DNA of 64,000 nt from Monarcha castaneiventris obscurior (taxonomy: Eukaryota; Chordata; Aves; Passeriformes; Monarchidae), in the NCBI GenBank assembly GCA_026261815.1, contig JAMPIT010000230.1, positions 9,671,001 to 9,735,000 of the forward strand, given 5' to 3'. Below, piece after piece: positions 34,325 to 46,600 of the stretch. Under the pieces are notes generated by a model, which saw only the letters and a program-made list of their open reading frames with translations, did no database searches and was not told the DNA's origin. Each line of letters begins with the position of its first letter. Position 1 is the first letter of the stretch. The position numbers and the translations under genes were made by a program.

Positions 34325-37300
34325 CTGGAAGAGGTGGTTGAATGGGGAAAAAATATATTCATGAGCATGCTTCCTAACACTGATTAAATTATTCCACATT
34401 TGTGTCTCTTTGTATAAGGGTTTCCATAAACATAGAATTGATATTTTGTATTTTGGTATTGTGGTTGGAAGCTGGAATATTAGCTGCCAGAAAGAAGGCG
34501 TAGGGTATGAGACTGAGGAAACCAAGGATCTGCAGTGTGATACACTGAGTGTCATTTTCTGCAGAAATAGTTTTGTGAAGGAGTAGGCCAGACAGAAGAG
34601 GCTGATGCAGTGGGAGGCAAGCCCATATGCACAGCCCACTACAGCAGTGCTTCATGTGCATAAGGAAAAGGGCTGTAAGGACAAGGAAGCAAATGAACAA
34701 AGCTGGGGGGGAAAAGGCACATTTTTACTGAAGAAACATGCCCTTTTTAGGCTCAAAAAAATAGAAAATTCATAATGCTTTAAAAAATAACGTTAATCTT
34801 TCAATTTCTATGATTCATTTGCCTCCCAATTTCTCAAATGAAAGCTGCAGTTTTTTGGAAAACTTTGACAATCAAAGCAGTTAACAAAACCTGAAGAATA
34901 TCTAACTTAGATAACAGGTCATGATGAATTATCAGCTTTCACTTGACAGGTCAGTACATGAAATATATCTTGATGGCATATATGATCTAGTGCATTATTT
35001 AAAAAATTCACCCAAAAAAATTTTACTGGTGGTAGTCAATTCATCTGTCCATTGTTTCTTGTGAGCAAACTACCCAGCTCTCTGACTGATAATGTTGCCA
35101 TGCATTTCTAAAGTGATATACAATTTTCCATAAATACACAAATTCTAGATAGATGTAATATGTACCTACAAATCCTTATATGTAGGATGCCGATGAAGGT
35201 TAATATTCATGCTGTGTGCTGTTATTTCAGCATCATAAATCATGGCTATTAGAAGCAGATATGCAGCATAGTGCAAAGGAACCAAATCACAACTTCCTGC
35301 AGTAAAGATTTAAAGTGGAAAATGCCAAGCTTTTTGTTCTGCTTTGCATTCTATTTTTAAGGTTTGTTTAGTTACAAGACAAAATGGACACCTGCTTTGG
35401 AAAAAGTCTTTGTGTAATTCTAGATTGTAGGAATGGAACAGCTGTGTTGACTGTACTGAAAAAAATAGGACATCCAAGAAACTTTCACATAGATTCATAC
35501 TTCGCAATTGATTTGTTTCTTGAAACTCAGGTTTAGAAACTTTAAAGTTCAAATAACTTTAATGCTAAATAAAGCCACCATGCAGTGTAATACTAGCAGT
35601 TATTAATGTTCAGGAATGTTACAGTCCTTTGCATGTATTGAAAGTTGAAGAATTCATGCAAAAGCTGCCAAGTTTCCTATAAACTATATTAAAGGACGTT
35701 TACTTTCAAAGCAGGAAGAGAGTACAAACGGGAGTTGTGAGAAAATAAATCAGTGAGTCTTAGAGCTCCATGTCTAATTGCCCTTGCTGATCTGTGACCA
35801 ATGGGTGAAGCACAGCTGGTGAAAAGCGTAAAACAGATTTGTTACCATTGGTCAGTCATTCAAACATCTAAGGCTGCCACAAATGCAGCAATCATCTGTC
35901 CAGGTGACTCCCTGAAAACCTGACAGTTGTAGACTAAAGAGCACAAAGCTCATGTAGCTGCTGATCTCAAAAAATATTAGCAAAAGGAAACCTGAACTCG
36001 GAGCAGTCTTGTGTACATCAAACTTTTAACGTGCTGTGACTGGGCTGTCATGTATTGCTCACTACCCTTTTTTGCTGAATTTGTTCATTTGTCATGACGT
36101 ATTGGCAGATATTCCATTGTTCAACCAAGAATATAATGTGCCATTCAAATTTCTATTCAAATGAGGCTGAATTAGAAGGTGAAGATGTATTTCCATGGAA
36201 AAAAAATGTTCCCTCTTAGTCTGACAGCTGGCCAGAAGCCACAGCTATATTTACCCAAAGACAGAACTTTACACAGAAAAGCTTTAAATATCCTCATTTT
36301 ACTGACTGGGAAGACAGAGATAAAGCAAAAGACATGAGTTACTTTAAATTTCCAGCAATTTCCCTAAAGATGAACACATGCAGTATAAGACTCACAAGTA
36401 CAATGAATGTTCTACCTTCACAAATTTCCCTAAGGCTTTGTTGGTGTCAAGTATTTTATAAACAGGTCACATAGGGTATTTCATATATGCACCAGACATC
36501 TGGTTCATCTGAAACTGGAGTGTTCTGAAAGTTGTATTCACCAGGAATTTTACATCAGTCAATTAACTTGCAACTGCTGTCTTCGTAAATGCTCTTAATA
36601 AAAGAGTTTGTGCATATTTTTCATCATGGCATTTTGTTTCCTTTTTTTTTTTCAGGCTGAATGCAGTTTATATAATGAAATGTTATGTTTACATGAAAGT
36701 ACACCTGACTGCAAGATTTTCAAAATACTCTTTCTAACAAAAACAAAACAAAACAAAATGGTACAAAACAAAACAAAACAAAACACACTAACTCAATATT
36801 CCCCCTAAAAAACCCTCAAAAAACCACAGAAAAACTCAAAAGCAAACCTTTCAAGTAGAACACACGTATTTTGTATTATTTCATGGCTGAATTTTTGTTT
36901 GATTTTGGAGAGACCTTTAATCACATTCTCTCCTTTATCAAAAGTTTTCACCCTGAATATTTGAAGGTTGGAAGCTGGACTTCTAACACCACATATTATT
37001 CCTCAAAAGATTTAATCATGGAACAAGTCATCCTTGGGTCTGATAAATCTTAGTCATAAATTGAAATAAATCATAACTTGTTTATTTAAAGATCAAATAA
37101 AATTGAATATTCAGTCACATATCTGTAGGTATTTGGGTGATGGTATGAGAGGATCACTTTCTGTCATTTCCTGCCCACACACTTTTGTGGTTTTTTTTCT
37201 GCATTAGAAGAGCTGGGACCGAATGCCCATCCTACACCTTCTTTGACCTCGCAGAGCTCTGGCTTCAGCTTCTTAATCTTTCTGCTGCAAAAGCAAAAAA

Positions 37301-40300
37301 GTTCCCTAAGGAGTTGGAATTGAATAGGAGAAAATCTTCTTTGACCTTCAGTGTCTTAGGTTTCAGTAGATACTCTGCCTGTTTGTATGTTCTCCCTAGG
37401 TGGAGTAGGACCTGGAGATTCAAACTAATTATTTAACTATTATCATCATATAAATTGACAGAATACATTAGTAGAGGTCTATGTTGCTAATCATTGCTAG
37501 TCCATAATCTCGCAAGAGGAATAGTACCCACCCGAGAATTATTCCTACTGTTTATCATCAATTCAAATGTATCTTTACTTTTGTACCTTTACTGCTCTGA
37601 AAAGTGGTGTGAACAGATTTTTTAAATCTCAGTTATGTGTATAAATTAGAAAAGATTACCATTGAACTTCTGTAAGGATGTGTTGGCCTGCCTGTTCAGA
37701 GGAGACTGTCGTTCCTGCCCCTCAAAGTGATCTTCTGTGTGTTCCTTATCATCTCTTGCAGAAAAGGAAAAATCTCACTGTATAGAGCCAGGACACCAAG
37801 TTAGAGAATACCACAAGTTAGTAGATCAATTCTAGCAGATGCATATATCTTCTCAGATATTGTTCTCAGTTTCAAACTGAACACTGTACCTAAAAATGAC
37901 TAACAAAGCAGCAAATGAAAATCACTTGAAGAAGAAAATACTCTGTAGTGTGCTCTGTATTGCTTCTGAACTACACCAGGCAGCAGTCTCTCTTCTCTTA
38001 CTGGACTCTATCTTTCATAATCCCCCTTAGATCAAGTTTTTAAAGGATATTGTGTGTTTAGAAGGAAGGCTTCTAAAATTTAATAAATGTTGCTGGGCTT
38101 TTTGTAAATCTAATATCATCTGTTATCTCTACTTCAAAGGGCAGAAAGAAAAGCTGCTGTTACCAGCTGGAATCTCTGACTTTTAAAACGAAAAAGTAAC
38201 TGAGCCCACATTCCTTATACAGGTCAGGGAAATGGGATACTATTGTAACTCTGGTTAAAAAACATCAGAGAGGGAACTGAAGAGGCACCAAGTGAATTTT
38301 TCTTCCATTTTTTCATTAACTGTCAAAGTGATTTGTAACAATTCAGACAATGACAGTCTTCCTCATTAAACTAAGCAGTGGACTCAGTTAAAAATACCCT
38401 GCCTTTACTATTATTCTCCATGCCATGGTCAGTGTTTTCCAAGTCAAAAGGTATAACTAAAACAAGGTTTGCAGAACGAAGTAATGCCTTTTAGGAAGCT
38501 GACTGAAATGTTACAATACTTGCTCTTTCAAATCATTATAGTGACTGCAGCATTTCTATTGCTACTGTGGTAGTGAAAGATACCACACAAAAGATTTCTC
38601 CCAAATGAAAATTATAACGACAGGTAGATGACTGCTTTAGAAAGAGACATTTGAGGTATTTTGTGCTTGTAGTCTGACTTTCTGGACTGTATTAAAATAT
38701 GAATATGAAAAGCATGATTAAGTTTTGCTATTCTAAAGTTCCTTCCAGGTTCCTATTGTAGCAGCTACATTTGCACAGCCTTACTCATGCTCTTGTCCTG
38801 ACAAAGCGATGTGCTGTACTGAACTGACAAAACCACCTCAGTAAATACATTTCCATGGGTCTTAGCAGTGTTTGGATTATGAACCACCTATAGCTTCCCT
38901 GTTGAACTCAGAGCTCCTGTGAGATGATCCTGTGATCACTGATATTTTCAGAGAGTGAAAGGAGAATAGAGATAATGAAGATGGGTTACATTTCCACATT
39001 AATCATCAAAACATCTCAAGCTTCTTCAAAACTCTGTGGAGAAATAGGAACATCTGGAACGCAGGTCCACAGACAGTGTCTAAAAATGCTAATAGATTCC
39101 CCCTCTAGAAGTGTTTCTTTCTAGTCCCATTGGTAATTGGGGAGCATAGAAAACAAGTTCAAATATTTTAGGTGTTAATTTAAGTGACAGAAATTCTAAC
39201 CAAGCATAACTCATCATAGTTCTGTCCTGTCTAAATATTTCTGTCAAAATCTAAATTTTATAATTATTTCTATTTTTAAGCTAATTTTACAATGTAAATG
39301 AGTCTCACATTGAAAAGCTTGTCCCACCCTTTGAGGCCCTGCAGCACATTTTTGAAATGTTCAGTCACCATTGAGAATCTATCATTTTCAGCTTTTGACT
39401 GTTATTCTTTCTTTACACCTTTTCTTACTATAAGAAGTAATTATTTTCCTGCAGTGCACATGAATTGCCACCAGAAAACTTGAGTTAGGCTTTCTACTTT
39501 CTGCTCTGAATTTAAGGTGCCTAAAGAAGAGATAATGGAATTTGCCCAAAAAGAAGGTATCAGCCCTTTGATACTATTGAATGATGTGTTTGGCCTTTAG
39601 TCTAAGAAGCAGGGACTTTGTTGATCTGGTTGCTCCTAAGAGGGGTTTGCACCCAAATGTTGACCCCATGTAACCTTTCTTAGCTTGTGAATTGACAAGA
39701 TTGTAGTACATGATTGTATGGTTCCTCTTAATTAATTTGCCATTATATTTCCACAGTTTTGAGATAGAAAGAGATTTGTAGTGCTTTATTCATTTTCTAA
39801 TATCTGTCCCTTGGCTGCAGTCCTGAAGTTAATGCTCACTAATAATGTGTTCTTTGTCTGCCTAGTTACCAGGGTCACCGTTTTTCAAGAGGTCTCCAGA
39901 ATGTAGAAATGATTCTTCAGTCACTGCTTTTCTTTTTAACAGAGACCTTTTCTATCTTCCTTTTTCCTTTATAGCCTGCAGCTCAGAAGTTTTGCTCTAC
40001 CAATTTTTTATTTGCTGCACAATCCAATTCTTCAGTCATTAGAGAGTGAACTTTGCATTTGATTGTTTTAATAGACAAAATCACAGTAGAAACTGGTATA
40101 AATAATCCTAACCAGAGAGTATTTTGATCTGATTTTAGTTTATACATAAGCACCAAAATATTTAAGTTTTCTTCTTTTAATAAGACATCACTGACAGTTG
40201 CAAAGAGATTAGGATGAGTATGGGTGTATAAAAAAGAAAAGAAATTACAACTTAAACTGTTATCCAGAATGAGGTGTTCTGGTTATCTTAGTGGAGAAGA

Positions 40301-41186
40301 GATATAAATGAATGTTTGTTTTCAGTAGAATATTGATTTTTTCTTACTTTTTCCATTAAAAAAAAACCAAAAACACTACTTCAGAAACTAGAAAATATCT
40401 TTTCTATCCAGGAACTGAAATAGTCTAAAGTTTGCAAATAATTGAAAAATTAAAGAAGTAAGAGCATAAAAAGGAACCAGTTCTTTAGATTTCATCACCA
40501 GACTTTGGGCTGTGTGATGGCAATCTCTGTGGTTTCATTCAACATTGTACCATGATGGAAGAAAAGGAAGAGCTTGAAGTGGGATCTGAAAAAACCCTAG
40601 GTATGGTAAAAAATACTAGTTTCAATAGTCTTTGAAAGACTGTAATAGATTAATATATTTGTAAACGAAATGTTTTGTTTTACAAATATAGTGGACATAT
40701 TTAGTTTTCTAAAATATCTTGCTATTCTGTTCACTCTTAAGAATAGAATATACACAATGATTTTTCTTAAATTTACAATGTAGTGTATCAAAATTTATAA
40801 AATAATTATACATTTCCTTGGGCATGAGTTATGCCTTTCATTTGGTGATGAAGAGCCCGCCAGAACTTCACATCTTCAGACAATAATGAAAGGAAAAAGA
40901 TATGAAGGTTCTGGATTTCAGAATTACAACTTGATAAGAAAAAGGTATTTTCACCTGGCAAGGACCTGAAGTCCTACTCACAGGTTTCCTGCTGGGATGT
41001 ATTCAAAAGCCTTCAGAGTACTCCATGAACTTTAAATTTCAGCTGACCTACATCGCTGCATTTAATGCCCTTGATCTTTTAAAAGCTTCCCATTCCTTTT
41101 TTTTAAAACACCACCAAACTTCCGATGACATATCTATCCTTTCTATAAAGTGGCATAATTTAAAATATGCACCAGTAGCCTGATAA
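34325..41186. other. AT-rich region, mostly featureless
   Basis: A hydrophobic double open frame occurs on minus at 34389-34700 (see findings). An AAAAC repeat lies at 36738-36786. I see no other gene or repeat that I can support. Confidence 0.4.
36738..36786. repeat. AAAAC pentanucleotide repeat
   Basis: The plus strand shows AACAAAAACAAAACAAAACA, an interruption TGGTAC, then four more AAAAC units. Confidence 0.88.
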
Positions 41187-41346
41187 ATTCATAGAATCAC
41201 AGATTCAAAATTTTTTTTGGATTGGAAGGGACCTTAAAGATCATCTTGTTCCATGCCATGGACAGGAAGGGACATCTTCCACTAGACTAGGTTGTTCAAA
41301 ACCCCATCCAACATGGTCTTGAACACTTCCAGGAATGGGACATGCA
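41187..41346 (-). mobile_element. CR1 LINE 3' end fragment
   Basis: The plus strand starts ATTCATAGAATCACAGATTC and continues TTGGAAGGGACCTTAAAGAT, CATGGACAGGAAGGGACATC, CACTAGACTAGGTTGTTCAA, ATCCAACATGGTCTTGAACA and TTCCAGGAATGGG. This is the inverted CR1 3' untranslated region, truncated after about 160 bp. It has no coding part. Confidence 0.93.
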
Positions 41347-42117
41347 CAAGTGAGCCACAAATTCAAGTAAAATCAAACACAATTTAGAAAGAATTTAAGT
41401 CGTTTTCTATAAATAAATGGGAGAAGCTTGTGTAAGGTAAACATGAAATTGAGTCATGTGCTGAACATTGCTTCAGGTGCTTAGGCATTTGGCAAGCACT
41501 CTAAAATAATTTTAAATATTAATCTGGTTACATTATTGACATATTTTACACTCAGTTTTTAGATAAAAATATACACAGGTATTCAGCCATTCAAGAGCTG
41601 GTCATCTGTTATTTCAAGTTCAATATGATTTATCTACCTTTCTAAAAGTACTAAGAAAGCCTACTTCTTCACATTCTGTATTTTCAAGAGAGTTTACGGT
41701 TTATGCAGGCTGGTCACAGTTGAGTATAATATATCTCTGTGTCAGAAATTGGAACAGGCAGTAGACATTATAGATGAATTGCCAGGAAATTACCCCAGTG
41801 TGCTGACTTCCCAAATTCCTTCAAATGACTTAACAGGCTTGACATGGCAGCTCAGTGTTCAGTTTGCTTAGGGGACTTTAGGAGAATCAGTGGTTCCAAT
41901 CCATTGCTAAGGTTTGAGTTTTTCACATTTACATAGCAGTAAGGAGCTTAGGGAATCTATAACTGGCAAAAAAACCCCCAACCATTTAAGGCAGTATGAT
42001 TGCCAATAACAGTGTTTAAGTTCATGGTACAATTAAAATTAAAAGCCTTTATTTTTCTCAAAAAATTAAATGGGCAGATGATATTATTATTGCTGAATTG
42101 TTGATAAGCAGCATCAC
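41347..42117. other. Unannotated AT-rich sequence
   Basis: No gene, repeat or strong splice pair is seen between the CR1 tail and the candidate exon at 42118. Confidence 0.4.
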
Positions 42118-42284
42118 CTTTGATCTGAATGGCTTTTGGATCACGGCAGCACTGGAATAGCAGACACTCTCATTTTTGATGAGACAATGAAGTGTGTAGG
42201 GGTGACAGGGTTTATGGCAAAAGGCATCACATATCTTCCACAAATCACTCATTTGTCTAGTTTGGGATGGTATAATTCTGTGAC
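42118..42284 (-). CDS. Putative exon, 55 codons, cysteine-rich
   Basis: The minus-strand acceptor is strong (TTTCTGCTTTTAATTTCATAG) and the donor is TCAAAG/GTGATG. In 167 nt only one minus frame is open, giving 55 residues with five cysteines in the block SDLWKICDAFCHKPCHPYT and on to ESVCYSS. It needs two bases to begin, which the small candidate at 43623-43649 supplies. The plus strand is also open here (DHGSTGIADTLIFDE...) but lacks splice sites, so minus is preferred. Confidence 0.5.
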
Positions 42285-43622
42285 CTATGAAATTAAAAGC
42301 AGAAACCCTGATTTTCTCTTTATATAGCTACTTGCATTGTGCAGGGTAGAGAATGACTGTCAGGCTCTCATTGCTACATGAAATTAAAGGCATTTTGCAA
42401 GCATAGCATCATTCTGCTGAGATTAGGGAATTCCCCTCAAATGTAACACACTGTGGTCTAGCATCTGGGGAATAACACATAAAGCTGTGAGGTAAAATAA
42501 AGTTTCTTGTTTATAATAAATTTGCCCTTGCTACATTTTCTGCTGTTATTTCACAGAACCTTTAGATCAGCAAAAACTGAAGCAAGTAAAGGTTGCCTAG
42601 ATCTAGTAAGTGATGGGAAAATGGCCTCCAATGAGATTCTTCTAATAATAATTGAACTGAAGGTGTGTCAAACTGTTGTTAATGCTACAACTAAAATATT
42701 ATACATGTTGTTAGAGCTTGGCTGATTTCCAAAACAACCATAGTCTAAACATAAAAGAAAAATGAACTGAAAATTACGGTAAAATTGTACCACATTAGAT
42801 AGACCGATAAAGATACCAGGAGGTAATTGTTTTGACTATACCAATGTCCCTTTTTTACAATGATATAACTGTACAGCAATTAGGTTATTCTTGTAAATGC
42901 CATGGTGACTACAGCTGCAAAAAGACATCACTGCCATCTTCTGGTAATAGCTCATTCAGCTTGCCAGCATGTGGATTTTCATTTATTTATTTCTCTTTTT
43001 ATAGAACACTACACAGGCAATCAGGGCTTTTTGTTTACAAGACCAGGGAAATTTAAGTATTGTGCTTTAGCATTCAGATTTTTTTTTATCAATAATTTCA
43101 TGCTGTTCCAGAATTCCTGCACTGCTATATGACTCCTATTGGTGAAACATTCTTGAGACTGATTTTCCTTTGACTATGAAGATACCATAAGTCCAGAAAT
43201 TTGCATTTCATAGCAAAATCTTGTATTATTATTTTTTCCCACAGTGTGAGTTAACTGATGCCTGAATGTAAGGAAATAGAAATGCTATGTGTCATGAAGA
43301 TCAAGTTCAACTGAAAGTCAATGATGCTGGTATGATCACCCTCATTTATATCTGCTGAGGGTCTAAATCTCTTAAGCAGGTTAGAGTTATGTATTTGTCA
43401 GTGTGACAAAGCTCTGCTTTCTGTTTCCTCCAGAACCTTTAGTGCCTCAGCTTTACCTCTGATAACTTGGTGAGTTCTGTTTATAGCTGATCATCAAACA
43501 GAAATAAAAAAGAAGCAGTTGCTCCAGGATACATAACTCGATTTGTGATCTTTACTCAGCGTCAAAAATAATTGCTACTTATAACTAATAATACTGCTAT
43601 TAATAACTAATTCCAATCTTAC
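42285..43622. other. Putative intron
   Basis: This is AT-rich sequence. A plus-strand segment 43434-43469 has a superb acceptor (CTTTCTGTTTCCTCCAG) and a GTGAGT donor but is only 36 nt and stands alone. Nothing else is supported. Confidence 0.38.
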
Positions 43623-43649
43623 CTGAAGATACATTCACAATGTCCCCTC
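43623..43649 (-). CDS. Possible 27-nt microexon
   Basis: This segment ends at an ideal minus-strand donor (CTTCAG/GTAAGATTGG) and begins after CATCGTTTATGTCCAG. In the phase that joins 42118-42284 it reads GDIVNVSS with two bases in and one out. A second frame is also open. It is supported mainly by the donor and the phase match. Confidence 0.36.
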
Positions 43650-46600
43650 CTGGACATAAACGATGGCATGCAATGCAGTTGTTTTATAAAATGGAATACT
43701 CATTTCCCTAAGTATTTGTTTGGAAACCATTTGTCATAACTTTGGAATTTCCTGACAGTAATTTAAAACATAAATGCTTTTATTCATTTTTTTCTTCATG
43801 TTCTTAAACCTTACGGTTGCTAAGTTTATGACTAATTAATAAATACATACACTCACTTTTTTGTGTGTGAACATAGACATAGGACAGAATAATATAGACT
43901 GCTTTTTCACGTATGTGAATTGCTGAGTCCTCATGCAGCATCAGAGAGGATTTCAGGTCAATTCTTCCATGCAAAGCTTTATTTATAGTCCTGACTGAGG
44001 TAGTCAGAGACTACGGAGGTTCAGTGGCAGGTCCAGGTGGCACTAAGCAACTCAGTACTTTGGCCATTCCAAAGGCAGTGGAGATGAGATCTTGCTGGCC
44101 TTGCTGGATGTGCAGCAAAGGCAGCCAAAGGGGTTTCATTGATTTCTGAAGTTATCCAATTGGCAAGAATGATGAGTTACTCTGACAGTTCATATGGCTC
44201 TTCAGCAGCCTTATTTTTGCCTTATTGCTTGCCACCCTATTAGAAACTGGACAAAATTTTTCTCAAAACTGTTTACATAGGCAAAAAGTAAATTTTATGT
44301 AGATGTTTCCATGACCAACATGCCTTGAGGCTTGTTTCTGCAGTAAACAAGCGTTTGGTCCAGCGGTCTGCTGACCACACTGCAGTCTTTGTTTCTGGCC
44401 CCAACTCAACATACACAGAACAGGGTGAGCAAATGTGGCAGATCCTGCCAAGGCATCCCCTACCTTTGCTGACTACCCCTTCAATGAGGTGCAGCCCCAC
44501 CCCCAGCATCTCTATTTGACTGGTTTTTCAGAAATGAAAATACATTTGCCTTTTACTTTCTCTGTATTTCAAGCCCAGCCTTGATTTGCAGTCTATATAT
44601 TTAAGCATAAATCTTGCATTCAAGTCCTCACAGCCACTGTGAGAGTCATATCGCTCTTGGAGTTATTTCCCTTTCCAAGCAGCCAGCCTGTCTTCAGAAG
44701 AAGAGATCAGAGATAGTAATTTTTTCTGAATCATTTTTTATTGGAAGCAGAGCTGTTCTCCATAAATGCAGGAGCCAACCATCTTTAAACCCAGAGCTGG
44801 GTAGTGGGTTTTCACTGTCCATTCATGCCAGTGACAGATGCCTGGCAATCAGGAGCTGCTTGTCAGCTCCCAGACAGGAGGCATAGAACATACACTTCTG
44901 TTAAAAGAGCAGAGAGGCTGTTGGTTAACATAAGCTTTTACGATGAAGTTGGCACACATTTTCATCCAACGTCGCTCAAAACCTTTTCCACCGCAGCGCA
45001 TCCCCCAGCTGTGAGCCAGCTGGTGATTGCGAGGGAGGAAAACAGAGGTACAGTAAAATACTTCTCCTGGTAAGCAACTTTGCAAAAATGTAGTTGCAGC
45101 TTTAAAGAGCCCTCCAAAACACACATCTCTTTGCCTTAGCTGCTGGATTTTTTTTTTTTACTTTATCAGTCCACTACTGATTTGGCAATTTGCAGTTTGT
45201 TATCATACACTGACTTTCTGCACACTGATTTAAAAGTAAACTGAATAACGAGATGCAAAGAAAGGATTACAGAATAGGCTTCATTTTGCAGTTCATCAGT
45301 CCAAGCTAGTTTTATGTTTACTAATTACTACTTTCTAGGGCTTCCAGTAAACCACCATAAAAATCATGGGAAGCCATTCTTATCATTTACCCATAAGCAG
45401 TGGGTTTAAATCAAATCCATCCCCATTAATCAACCCTTCAGAAGTACCTTGCTGCTAGAAGAAGGTTACTGTGCTCAACAGAGTGCTTTTGAAAATATAT
45501 AAACAACTTAAGTAAACTCCTTTTTTTTTTCCCAGATTCACTCTGATCCTAAATTTTGCAATACAATGCAGCACACTGTAATCAATAGCAGTGAAATAGA
45601 GGGAAGACATTGTAGCATGGAAAATTCAAGGACAAAGTAACAGAAGAAATACTGGAAGGTCCCTTATTCCTTGACTTTTTTCCTGGCTCAATGATCTTTA
45701 TAAGTGAATGAAATGAAATGAAATAAAATTATGGATCAGCAGCACACAGGAAACTATTCAATGACCATTACACCATAATGTCACTTATGTTAGTCCTTTG
45801 TCCACACTTCTTTTTTAAGCTGTTTTATATCTTTATTCTGCCTAGGAGTTGAACTGAATTGTGGCACATTCCCAGGAGTTCCTTAAGAAATGCAATATCT
45901 ATTTTTATCATATTAACCTTAACAACTCATTAAAAAGCCATCTTCCTCCAGTGGTCTTGTCTTTACAACTAGTCCTAGTAGACTGGCAACTGAAATAGTG
46001 CATAGGAGTAATAAAATTTCTGATTTTATGAGTTAATAATCAATGAAAACAGTACTTGTACCAATGCAGTCTTAGTCTGCAGTTTTTCAGAATCTAAGAT
46101 ACGCTGGCAGTAGTGAAATTAATGTGGATTTGTAACAGTAACATTCAGCTTTTATTTATAAGTTATTTGTATACTGTGTAAGCTTTATTTCAAAGTTAAC
46201 TATCAAAGGCTGCTTTGTTTATTGCATTACAGGTTCTCTTGGTTTTACTCACAATTTTCGGTGGGAAAATTCATAAGAATTGGCACATAAATTAAGTATT
46301 TTAATATTCATATATGACGTTTGCTTATAAAAGAATCATGAAGCAAGCTTAATAAATCAATGTAGAGGTCTCGATGTTTCTCCTGGTTCCATATTTTCAC
46401 AAGTATTTTAAGATTTTTAGTGACTCTGAAATACTCTAAACTTTCTTTGTAACCCAGATCATCAGGTTATTTGAATAATTGTAACCCAAGTCTAGAATTT
46501 CTCTGCTTCCTTTCAGTCTTATTCCTTTGCTGGTTAATTGATACATAGGTCAGTGCTACACAGGACATGGCATAGCCCAGAGTGGCTGTCCCTCTGTATC

